Below the pieces are notes generated by a model that ran no database searches, was not told where the DNA came from, and saw only the letters and a list, made by a program, of their open reading frames with translations. 64,000 nt of DNA, taken from contig JAGMUV010000014.1 of NCBI GenBank assembly GCA_020744425.1, forward strand, positions 868,001-932,000, in the 5' to 3' direction. Below are positions 30,873-42,131 of this stretch, one piece after another. The position numbers were made by a program, and so were the translations under genes. The stretch comes from Dactylonectria macrodidyma. Its lineage: Eukaryota > Ascomycota > Sordariomycetes > Hypocreales > Nectriaceae. The first letter of the stretch is position 1, and each line of letters opens with the position of its first letter.

Positions 30873-33800
30873 ATGAGCCCTCCGCACACAATGACCTCCA
30901 ACGAAGTCTATCTGCTGCCGCTCAACGACGATGGCTCGCCCCAGGTCCAGGGCGAGTACATCTATTTGGCGCCCAAGACCGACGATGCCGTGACGGTGCG
31001 CTTCGCAATCGAGGGTACTTCGTCCATCTGTCGCAGTGGCAGCCTCTGGGTCAACATCCCAGAACATGGTCATGATTTCCAACGAGACCAATTCCGAGAG
31101 TACAAGTATGATTCCGTTCCCTTTTCTGCCTTTTCTGTTCCCTGCAGCTTATCCAATGGCCGCCGCTCGCCCCTTCAATCGGCTCGCCCGCGAATAATTC
31201 GCCGAGTGAATGAGCGACGCTGACTGATCCTTGCTGCCATCCCATAGACTCACTCCAGACTTCAATCGCACCCTCGAAATCTCCATCCCCATTCATAAGC
31301 CTGGTGCATACGCCTTCTACACCACCTATGCCGAACTCCCTGATTTGGAGCGCGAGCTCGGTCCTAGCTCTACCGAGGAGGCGGTGCTCAAGAAGACGCC
31401 CGTCTACTACATCGATGTCGCACCCAATCTCAAGCTCGATGGTCGGCCATTGCCTCTGCCCGCCCTCTCAGTGTTTTCCGTCATCAGCAAGTTCATGGGC
31501 AAATACCCCACCGACTGGGAGCGCCATCTGCGTGGTATCAGCGACCGCGGCTATAACATGATCCACTTCACTCCTTTGCAGGTACGCGGCGAGTCCAATT
31601 CGCCTTACAGCTTGTATGACCAGCTTGGCTGGGACCCGGCCTGCTTCCCTGCTGGCGAGGAGGATGTCCAGAAGATGGTCGACAGCCTCGAACAGAACCA
31701 TTCTCTGTTGAGCTTGACAGATATTGTGCTGAACCATACGGCAAATAACTCAAAATGGCTGCAGGAGCACCCTGAAGCCGGCTACAACTTGACGACTGCA
31801 CCATGGTTAGAGTCTGCCTACGAACTCGACACCGAGCTTCTGGAGTTGGGCTACAGATTGAAGGAGCTAGGCCTCCCAACCGAGCTGAAATCCACCGACG
31901 ATTTGCTATTGATCATGGAGGCCATCAAGTCGGAAGTCGTTGCCAAGATCCGTCTATGGGAATACTACGCTCTCGATGTTGATCGGGATGCCGAGGCAGC
32001 GGTCGAGGCTTGGACAAAGGGGGAGACACACGACACGCAAGACTCTGCATTCTACGAGAAGCTGGAGACGCTCAAGTCTGCGCCCTTGGATGAGCGAATT
32101 GAGTTTGTCCGAAAGTTCGGGTTGAAAGGAACGGACCGCATGGGCGAGCGATACAGACGTCGAATTGACCCTGCTGTAGCAGCGAGCATTTTGAATTCAT
32201 CCTTGGGACTACCTGAGAGCCATGACAAGGAAACAGCAAATGCCAAGATGGTTGAACTGATGGATGTGTTGAACGTGGAGTTCTACAAGGAATACGATTC
32301 AGAAATCGCCGAGATCCTTCAGCAACTTTTCAACAGGATCAAGTATGTCCGCCTTGACGACAATGGCCCAAAACTTGGCCCCATCGATCGCGCCAACCCC
32401 TTGATCGAGAGCTATTTCACGCGACTGCCCAAGAACGAAGTCACATCCAAGCTCAAGGCGGGAGATGCCGTACTTGCCAACAACGGATGGGTATGGGGCG
32501 GAAATGCCCTCATCGACAATGCAGGTCCCGAATCAAAAGTCTACCTGCGTCGGGAAGTCATTGTTTGGGGCGACTGCGTCAAGCTGAGGTACGGTTCAGG
32601 GCCTGAGGACAGCCCATGGTTGTGGGAACACATGACCAAGTATGCCCGCATGCTGGCCAAATACTTCGCTGGATTGCGCATCGACAACTGCCATTCGACA
32701 CCAATCCATGTTGCTGAGCACATTTTGGATGAGGCACGTCGAGTTCGACCTGACCTGTACGTTGTTGCAGAACTTTTCACTGGCTCTGAGGACATGGATT
32801 ACGTCTTTGTGAAACGTTTGGGTCTGAGTTCTCTTATCCGCGAGGCCATGCAGGCATGGAGCACGGGTGAACTGAGCAGACTTGTTCACAAGCATGGTGG
32901 CAGGCCCATTGGTAGCTTCGAGGTTGACGAAGTCTCCAAGTCTGATACCCGCACGCCATCGGGAAGCCCAACAAGCCCGACAAGGGTCAAGAATGGCGTC
33001 AATGGGCATGGGGACTTTACGAGAGAGATTATAAGGAGAATCAAGCCAAGCCCGGTTCACGCGCTTTTCATGGACTGTACGCATGACAACGAAACCCCGG
33101 CACAGAAGCGAGACGCTCGGGATACCCTGCCCAACGCGGCCCTGGTCAACATGTGCTCTAGTGCGACTGGAAGTGTCATGGGATACGATGAGATCTACCC
33201 CAAGCTCGTCGACCTTGTGAATGAGACGCGGCTTTACACATCTGCTTCATCCGGATCGAAACCTATCAAAATAGGAAGTGGTGAAAACGGGATTGGTGGC
33301 ATCAAAAAGCTGCTGAACCAGATCCATACTTTGATGGGCAAGGATGGATATGATGAGACTCACATCCACCACGAGGACCAGTATATCACTGTTCACCGAG
33401 TGCACCCTGAATCACGGAAGGGGTACTTCCTCATTGCTCACACGGCATTCCCTGGCTACGGCAATGGCAATGGCGCGTTCAATGCTGTTCACCTCACTGG
33501 CACCAAAGCACGACACCTTGGCAGCTGGATGCTCGAGGTCGATGCTAGCAAGGAAGCTACCGAGCAGGTTCTTGGCGACAAGAAGTACCTGCGTGGTCTC
33601 CCAAGCCGTGTAATTGATCTGCCCGGTATTCGGATGGAGGTCAAAGGCGATGACACTATCATCACTGTGCGTGACAAATTCCCACCGGGCAGCATCGCTC
33701 TTTTTGAAACTTGGATTCCAGCTGCAGAGCACTCTTCTGGATTGGATAACTATGTTACATCAGGAGCCAAGGCTGCGTGGAAGGACCTGAGTCTTACCGA

Positions 33801-35784
33801 CCTTAACTACCTGTTGTTCCGATGTAACGCGGAGGAACTGGCGTCGAGCGATGGCCGGGACGGAGTATATGATATTCCCGGCCACGGAAAGCTCGTGTAC
33901 GCCGGGCTTCAGGGCTGGTGGAGTGTGCTCAAGGATATTATCCGCGACAACAACTTGGCCCATCCCCTGTGTCAGAACCTTCGAGATGGACAGTGGGCCT
34001 TGAACTTCATTGTCGGCAGAGTGGAACGGATAAGTGCCATTCCAGGCAACGAATCGCTTGCTGGGCCTGCGACCTGGCTCAAGGAGCGACTTGATGCGAT
34101 CAGGGGCATTCCCAATTTCCTCCTTCCTCGGTATTTTGGCCTTGTCCTACGAACCGCATACATGGAAAGTCGGGAGAAATCGCTGGAACTCATGAACACT
34201 AATGTTCGAGAGGGACAGTGGTTCTTGCAGAGCCTAGCATTGGTGAGCGTCCAGCAGACTGGGTACGTCAAGTCAGCATCCTTGTGGCCTAACAAGCTGG
34301 TGCCGTCGCTGGCTGCTGGCCTGCCTCATTTTGCCGTTGAGTGGGCGAGGTGCTGGGGCCGAGATGTATTCATCTCTCTCCGCGGTCTCTTCCTTGGCAC
34401 AGGTCGATTCGAAGAGGCAAAGGAACACATTCTGGCATTCGCCAGCGTGCTAAAGCATGGCATGATTCCCAACCTTCTCAGCAGTGGTGATGCACCAAGA
34501 TACAACGCAAGAGACTCAATTTGGTTCTTCCTCCAATGCATTCAGGATTACACCCGTTACGCCCCCGAGGGTTTGGGCATCTTGAAAGCCAAGGTTAAGC
34601 GTCGCTTCCTGCCATACGACGATACATGGTTCCCAACTGACGACCCACGTGCGTATTCGAACGAGAGTACCATTGAGGATGTCATCCAGGAGGCGCTGCA
34701 AAGGCATGCTTCCGGTATGAAGTACCGGGAGGCAAACGCAGGCCCCCAAATCGACTCACAGATGAAGGACGAGGGATTCAACCAGGAGATCAAGGTCGAC
34801 TGGGAGACTGGTATTGTCTTTGGAGGCAATCAGTTCAACTGCGGTACTTGGATGGACAAGATGGGAGAGAGCGAGAAGGCTGGGTCAAAGGGTGTTCCCG
34901 GCACTCCTCGCGATGGAGCTGCCGTTGAGATCACTGGACTTTTGTACAGCACGCTCGAGTGGCTTTCCCGTCTGCAACAAAAGGGAGATTATGCCCACTC
35001 CAGTGTGAAGAAGGCGGATGGAACCTCCATTTCTTTGGGCGACTGGGCAAAGCTCATTCGGACCAACTTTGAGCGATGCTACTATATTCCGTTGACACCT
35101 GAAGAAGACTCCAAGTACGACGTCAACACTGGCATTATCAATCGCCGAGGTATGTACAAGGATCTGTACAAGTCAGGCAAGGAGTACGAAGACTACCAAC
35201 TGCGCCCGAACTTTGCCATCGCCATGACGGTTGCGCCCTCGCTATTCGACGACGACCACGCGATGCATGCGCTGTGTCTCGCCGATGTAGCCCTCCGCGG
35301 TCCCACCGGCATGGCGACGCTTGATCCGGCCGACCTCAACTACCGTCCGTTCTACCGCAACAGCGAGGACAGCACCGACTTCGCGACCAGCAAGGGCCGC
35401 AACTACCACCAAGGCCCAGAGTGGCTGTGGCCCACCGGCTTCTTCCTCCGGGCCTTGCTCAAGTTCGACCTCAAGCGACGCACCACGCCCGAGGGCCGGA
35501 CCGAAGCCTTCCAGCAGGTCACCCGCCGCCTGGTCGGATGCAAGAAGATGATCGAGGACAGCCCCTGGGCCGGTCTCCAGGAGCTAACCCAGAAGAATGG
35601 CGAGTTGTGTCCCGACTCGGTAAGTTCCCACCCCCTTCGCCCTCATTCTGGGGCGAGATAATCTAGTTGCATTCCAAACTGTTCGCTAATACACGGATTA
35701 CAGAGTCCCACTCAGGCTTGGTCAGCAGGCTGTCTCATCGATTTGTACATGGATGCTGTGGAGGAGCAAGAGAAGGGAAACTGA
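30873..35784 (+). CDS. GDB1: Glycogen debranching enzyme (4-alpha-glucanotransferase / amylo-1,6-glucosidase)
   Basis: Exons 30873-31105, 31248-35619 and 35704-35784 give 1561 aa, close to the usual length of about 1530. The first intron (142 bp) has a CTGAC branch; the last (84 bp) starts GTAAGT. The N-terminal GH13-like half contains the transferase residues D557 (LRIDNCHS), E586 (VVAELF) and D691 (THDNETP). The C-terminal GH133 half has WGRDVFISLRG, NCGTWMDKMG and NGELCPDS. By position relative to the Candida glabrata enzyme, D1281 and E1530 are the likely glucosidase residues, E1530 lying just before the last intron. The enzyme moves maltosyl/maltotriosyl groups and then hydrolyses the remaining alpha-1,6 glucose during cytosolic glycogen breakdown. 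All catalytic parts look intact. The 5' leader is CT-rich. Confidence 0.96.
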
Positions 35785-36811
35785 GTGGAGTTGCGATACC
35801 AATTCACAACACGATAACGAGGCATAATTAGTACACGACAAAAAAAGCACCTAAATCGAGAGCACCTTTTTCCTAGATGGCCTTATACAAGACTTCAGCC
35901 ATGCACAGTTCCAATCGCCGTGTCTTGTTCATTTCACTCCTTCAACCTGTGGTTCAGTAGGCTCAACGGATATCCGCTGATCCAAAAAGAAATGGAATGC
36001 CAGAATTGAACTACAGACCTGTATTTAAACTTCTCGCACAAAGTTCACAAGTCCCCCAGACGTAGAAATTCCCGTTAGACCAAATCTCTGAAGTTCCCTT
36101 GCTGAGTTTCTCTTGGACAGGGGAGTGTGACATTCCCTTGGTTTATGTAGTTGCCTCACAGTGTATTATGACCAGTTGTGAAGTTTGAACTCAAAAGCTT
36201 CCGTTCGTCTCTTTGTATATAATTCAAAAGTAAAAACTCCTCCCGGTTCCCCTTCATGGAGAAACAATTGTCCCCATTTTTCGCGGTAGAGATACACAAA
36301 CAATGCCGGGTTTCCTACTGCTCCTATCCCGAGTGCTTTGTAACTGCCGCGTCAGCAAAGCCTTAGTATCCTGAGCAACGCCGAATCCAAATAAAACGCC
36401 ACAACCAAGCGACTCGTAAAAATTGCACGATGCACATCAGCCACATCTGCCGATGTGCAAATTTTCATGCAGGAGTAAAGCCACAAAAATTTGACGACTC
36501 GTTGAGCGCCAGATCCTCCATGTGAAACAATGGTTGACAAGGATCCCGCGGAACGTCGTTTGATGAAAAAAAAAATTGTAGATGCAGAAATGGGACATGT
36601 GGCTCTTCCGGCCGTGTCACAAGATGGATATATCCCTAAAATCAAACAAAGCGGCCGTATCGATAGACAGGGATGTGGGTTCCTCGTGCCCAGTGTTTCG
36701 TGGTGTCATTCGTTTGTCGTCGGTTCGATGATTCAGGCTTGCGTTGCGTTTGCAGAAACAAGCAAGATGAAAGCAGATCGAGGCGACAAAAAGTATGCGA
36801 CTTATGGGGTA
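35785..36811. other. Convergent intergenic region
   Basis: About 1 kb between the 3' ends of GDB1 and the CFEM-like gene. Sequence is moderately AT-rich. No coding or RNA signature was seen. Confidence 0.45.
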
Positions 36812-37677
36812 CTAAGTGCGCTCGTTGACTACCCATCGCTTTTTGTTCTTAGGGGCACTCTTTTCCTGGACTAATGGGGGCGTAGCCACCGGGGTGTTCG
36901 CGGTCAAGATGGCGTGGGAGTTGCGTTGAGAATCGTAGCCCGGGTCATGAGGCGCGGCGACTGAGCCTGATCCGACTCCAGGTCCCCACGAGGGATGAGA
37001 GGCGGAACCTGAGTGCTTCTGACCAAGGGATCTTTGACGGTCCTTCTTCCGTAGGTATCGTCGTCTCCAGATGCAGGCGCCGATCCAGATGCCCGCAATT
37101 CCGACAACCAGAATGACAAGCATAATCACCCACTGATAGTGGTTGGAGAGCCTAGGAAAGGTTAGAGCTAGTTGACGGGTAGCCAGGAGCATATCATCCA
37201 TACCAAGTGCCACCGCCGCCGGTTGATGCCTTCGCCTTGGCTGTGCTGGTCGAGCTAGTACTGGCTGATGAAGAAACGACGTCGACGTCGCCGTCGTCAC
37301 CGGCATTGTCGTTGGCGTCTACACTGCAGATATCACGGAACCAGTTGGCGATGGAGGAAAGGCCATCGGAGGCACACGCATCATCGCAAATTCCCGTAAC
37401 TTGGGTTGAAAAAGCAGCGACGGCTGAGTTGGCGCAGAAACAGCTCGTGTACGCGGTGGTTCCTATTGTTGAAGCGACAGCAGGAGGAACGCAACCACCG
37501 TTGGCATCATAAAGAGGGCCGCAGCCAACAGCGCAAGAGGGAAGAAGGGCTGTGTTTGTGAAAGGCACAATCGTGGTGCTAGGAACGTCACCTGTTGGAT
37601 AGTGGGTTAGTATGAGTGTTGACGGCGATGAGGTGATTGTCGGAGGGTGCGGATATGGAGGTGGGGAACATACCCAT
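36812..37677 (-). CDS. CFEM-like cysteine-rich single-pass membrane protein
   Basis: Minus-strand exons 37677-37674 (ATGG only), 37591-37204 and 37151-36812 give 243 aa. The product starts MGDVPSTT. Intron borders are GTATGT/ACAG and GTATGG/CTAG with a CTAAC branch. Eight cysteines (21, 25, 35, 52, 54, 70, 74, 90) follow the CFEM order C-x3-C-x9-C ... C-x-C-x15-C-x3-C-x15-C. The third gap is longer than the published CFEM spacing, so I call it CFEM-like. A Ser/Thr/Ala-rich stalk leads to one transmembrane helix (138-159) and a basic cytoplasmic tail (RRRYLRKK). No classical signal peptide is seen, suggesting insertion through the membrane helix. Haem/iron binding or surface sensing is known for some CFEM proteins but unproven here. 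Confidence 0.82.
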
Positions 37678-40600
37678 CTCTACGGTTGTGAATCAACTGC
37701 GTTCTGAATGAGTTCTGGTGTTGAAAACGCGATTTCGTGAGAGTCGAAGGCGCAGCGAAGCCTTCGGACGGTTGAGGACTGCTTGAGGGAAGTTTTTGGT
37801 TTCGTTTGGGGCGGGCAGACGGAGATGGCTGGGAGGCGGTGGGTGAGTGTTGTGGTATGCTGTCCAAGACGCTATTGCCGGGTCGTGTCGTCACCAAGTC
37901 ACTCAATAGTCGGATGTGTTTTCGCGAGTCCTCAGACGAGTCTCTTTCTGCGGTAGTCGAGAAATCGCCGAAAAGTTCGGGATCGTCTCGTCGGAGTTTT
38001 CGATCGGGTTCGAGGTTTCGGAAGATGCAAGGTCTGGATGGGTTGCGTGCCTTTGGAGGTGGATTATTCCCGTTGTTGGTGTACAGGTGTACTGGCGGCA
38101 GCCGAAACGCAGGCGAAAGACAGCGAACGTCACAAGCGAACGGGAGTGCGTAAGCGGGAGCGGAGGGAGCGAGCGAGCGACTTTAGGCTGGACCGAAATA
38201 TGGGGCGAGGGATGACTGCTACACGACCACCTCGCAGGGGACCAAAACAGCTGTGGGAACCGAAACGAGAGACGGTGATAGAGGAAAGGAGGAGTAGAAG
38301 GTGCAGGAGAGAAGATGGTCGGAATAGGAGAGCGGATGTCGGAGTTTGTTATGCATCCGCAAAGGAAGGAACGATGGAGAATGAATGTAAGCACGAAAGA
38401 ATGAAGGGGGTGGGGAAGGCGTCAGGAATTGGGTTCAAGGAAGGAACGAGGGAGTGGTTGGCCAGGCTTGCCAAGTGGGATTTTGCCAGACAGAGCGCCA
38501 AGGCCACTATTCGTAGGTACCTCGTACTCCGTATTACCCTTCAAGTGGCCCTGACAAGCCCAACAGTCCAACACATCAGACGGAAGACGGCGACACAAGA
38601 GGTTGAGCAGGGATGGAAGTCCAAATCTGTCAGCGTGCGTGCGCCATGTGCGGTGGGCGTGCAACACCGTGGAGCCAACTGTGACGCTGATGGGCCAGGT
38701 GTGGGCGGCATTGTTGGGGGGAGTCGGGGGACGACCACCCGCACTGGGCGCTGGAAGCCCGCTGGGGAGAAAAGAACGCACCGCCCAAGTCTCAGCGGGT
38801 ATGGAGCTTCCCGTCTGGTCCAGGTATCTCCTGGTGGAGGCGATACTTCCCCACGAGGTACCGCCCGGGATACGTCACCTTGGGCCAACGTCCTGGAATC
38901 TTGGCAATCCTGGCCGCCTTGGCGGGGCCAGCCAGCTAGCCGTGTCTTCCGGCCTCGCCGTGTCGAGGGGGCCACCCTCGTAGGGATACATGCCGATAGA
39001 GTATCTGCCAAGGGCGCGGAACCTGATTCTCATAGCAAACCTCAAGCCAAGGCCAGGGCTTGCGGGGGGCTTAGACCTGGGCTTGGGCTTGGCTGGCACA
39101 ATACGGAGTACCTGCATTGTCTGCGAGAGATTGACGTAGGGTTGGAGCGTCTGCTGACTGCAGTGTGCAGCCGCCAAATGTCTGAGAATTCATGCAGAAA
39201 CAAACCAACAACAGGCTCTGATGAATCTTCTGTTTCCCCTATCCGCCAGGCTATCCGCCACAAAAGATTGACGGATCCCCCTCCTATACCTATCATTATC
39301 TGCGACGGGAGCGGGATGTTGACTTGTTTAGAGGAATTTTCTTTGTTTTCTTCTGGTCTGTGTAGAACTGAGGCGGTCGCGGCGCGTCTGAGACTGTTTG
39401 AGCGAGTCTCGGCTAGGAACAAGCACAGGAAAGGGGCGTCTTCCTTGCCAACATGAACCTCTACCTGTTGCGTCGTACCAACCCTCCACCCACTCCAGGT
39501 AGTTTGTTCAAATCGTATATTACAGTTTCTGTTGTCGCGGGAGACGGGCCTGAGAATGGAATGGACTGGCGAGGGGACAGCAACCTCTAGAAGCTCTTCT
39601 GGGAAAAGTCCATGGCCCAATCCAGAGGCGTGGGTGCGCGGCCACGCTTGCCGGGATACCCGGCCAACCCAGATCTCAAATGTCAAATGTTCAAATAGCC
39701 CGGTGATCCTCCCGTGGGTTTTTGGGCGCATCTTCCGGCAGCCACCGCGCACCATCTGACGCCGACCCTCCGCCACCCTGTTCTCCAGCCAGCGGGTCAG
39801 CGTTCCTGACAGAGCTGAGAGAGGCTGCTTCAGCGTAGGGCCTAGCGGCGCTTTTCCAGCGGCCTCTCCCCAAAGCCACCGAACAGAAACACCCAAATCC
39901 CGAACTTTCCAGTGGCCGGGACAACACGAACTCACCAAGAATGTGGTAAACAGCCCTGCATGCCTCATAACCAGCCTCAATAGACGAACACGAGGCCACG
40001 TGACGGGCACGGCGGGCAGTTTCTCCGTTTGCAATTTCCGAGCCCTCAGGGCATGGCAGCAGGTAGGGTACGTACCCCACACATCTCTTTCCACATTGCG
40101 TCTAGGTCCATCTGTCATCGCCCTCAAGCTCGTGTGATGCTGGATTCCTGGGACAGAACGGACAAAGAACCAAAGTGCAAAAGAACCAACATACGGGATC
40201 GTCTGGTCAAATTGGTGGCGGCCAGACATGGATGCCTTCAAACTAAAAATACCTGTACTTGTGACTACCAACTAATGTAGGAAGGTAATAATTAAATAGC
40301 AGATTCAATAGGGTACTTCTCTGTTTAACCATGCGTGCCCACGAGATATCCAATAGATGCACACGCGTCGTCCTGACTGCTTTTCGGCTTTCGTCCCTTT
40401 TCGTCCCTGTCAAAGTCCCTGGATTGCCTGTTAGTCCCTACCTTTTGGTCCCTGTCAACATCCACGCCGGTCCCTGTCGCCGTCTATCGATCTCCCCCTC
40501 CACCCTCTCGGCCTCTACCCCAAAGTGTGCAACTGATTGAGTCTGGTCAGAAAGTCATGCGGCCTCTCGTTTCCCTGTTTCTCTGTAGAGAATGCAACCA

Positions 40601-41080
40601 CAAGACCCGACTAAGCCCAACCTGTCCAACGGCATCAACACCACCGTCCTATGCTGAATTTAAAGAGAAATGACAATGACGACTAAACCAAAGACACGCG
40701 GTTTGCTTTGCTGGACCTCTTGCCCTGTCAATGCCTGCTCGCCCTAACCGTCCATCATCACGGCCCCTCGGCCCCTGCAGTTGAAGCCGACCCGCCTGCC
40801 AAGCAGCGGGGAATATCGATGGCGATGTGTATTGGGCATGTTCACAATGATGACAGGGGAACCGCTGAAGCCCTGTTTCTTGGCCTGGTTGATGCCTGAG
40901 AGTCAGTGTGTGCAAGTATTGCTGCTCGCACTGGTCCCTGTCTTTAACCTTGCCCTAGTCAGCGATCGTCCAGACGGCATAGACGGGGTCGTCGGGCACC
41001 TGAGCAGACCTCGTGGACTATTGATACTACATTAGGGTATAGATGGAATGGCCATGAATGTGACCAGCACGATGCCATGA
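37678..41080. other. Gene-poor region, left part
   Basis: No gene supported. Long open stretches occur on both strands at 38038-39456 (plus) and 39042-40271 (minus), but they overlap antisense, are compositionally biased and match no family. The word GTCCCTGTC occurs at 40403, 40448, 40470 and 40934. Confidence 0.4.
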
Positions 41081-41081
41081 G

Positions 41082-41082
<1 letters not shown>

Positions 41083-41140
<58 letters not shown>
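41083..41140. repeat. (CT)29 dinucleotide microsatellite
   Basis: An uninterrupted CT run of 58 bp within the gene-poor region. It is likely length-variable between strains. Confidence 0.98.
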
Positions 41141-41144
<4 letters not shown>

Positions 41145-41765
41145 TCCTCCCTCCTGTCAACGCTACGGCTTGGCATCATCCGCAGACGCTTCGCTATGCC
41201 GCATGCTTGGCTAACCTTGATCGTCGTCCCTGGTCTAAGCTCAATTCAAATGTCTTGCTCAGCCAGTCCTAGTATCTCGTAAGCCAACTCACAGAATGAG
41301 GGTATTCAGGTTGCTTTCTGCGCTAGTGAATAGAACAGCAATCATGGATAACCATAAACAAGGTGCCACTGAGACCAATGACGATCCACGGGACACATGA
41401 GTCTCGTCAACATGCAGAGTCTACTTTTCGCAATGCCGCAACTAGAAAGAAACAGAAGCGTCATAAATCACGACTTGTGTTCTGTAGAGTGAAGTCTACC
41501 ATGAGAGACGTTCGCCGTTGCGGATTCCTATACTCTCCATATATTCTCCGCCGTACCACTATCAGAGATATTTTGGCCTCGGCAAGCTATCTCAATTTAT
41601 GGGAACACACCAATCGTAAATTGTCATCTCACATTTGATACTATTAATGAAGCACTGCGCTGAGGCTCCAACGATTGTTCAGTTCCCTATCTCGGATTCT
41701 ACTCAAGAGTTGCTGAAGTGTTTCTTTCTGGACTTGTTGTCCACCTTGCTCTGTTTGTCTTTTTT

Positions 41766-42131
41766 CTAATTCTTGTTCTTGCTCCTATTCTTTATATTCA
41801 CATCATCCTTTCCGTTCCCTTCGTCCAGGTCGTCCAGCCCGCTTGCTGAGCCTTGCACAGGGCGCACGGACATCGTTGTCATTCCGGGTCGAAGTGTAAT
41901 GTTCTGTTCCCAGGCCCCAGCCCCTGGGAGGCCAGTGAAGGGAGCCTCCGAGTCGGACAGAAACCGGGCCATCATCGGGGATTGAACCATGAACATGGTG
42001 TGGAGAGGTACATCATTGATTTCCGGCCCATTTGTCATGGCAGAAGACATAGGAGCAGTGTCGGATGCACTTGTTGGCAGCTCCTTGCTACCAGTGGACT
42101 TTGACTTGGGATGGGATGAGCCTTTGCTCAT
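41766..42131 (-). CDS. Possible orphan small protein
   Basis: A 121-codon ATG-started frame without introns. The N-terminus is Ser/Lys-rich, the middle Met- and Pro-containing, and the C-terminus Asp/Asn/Lys-rich and hydrophilic. There is no signal peptide, membrane helix or recognised domain. It lies isolated in the gene-poor region. The composition is more protein-like than that of neighbouring random frames, but this may be chance. Confidence 0.3.
   Translation of the reverse strand: MSKGSSHPKSKSTGSKELPTSASDTAPMSSAMTNGPEINDVPLHTMFMVQSPMMARFLSDSEAPFTGLPGAGAWEQNITLRPGMTTMSVRPVQGSASGLDDLDEGNGKDDVNIKNRSKNKN

Noticed and set aside
38038..39456. Plus-strand open frame of more than 400 codons
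   Set aside because: It begins with a non-ATG codon, has Arg/Gly/Ser-biased composition, overlaps a long antisense frame and shows no domain pattern. Most likely a by-product of low stop-codon density.
39042..40271. Minus-strand open frame of about 400 codons
   Set aside because: Same reasons as its antisense partner. No family signature or plausible intron structure.
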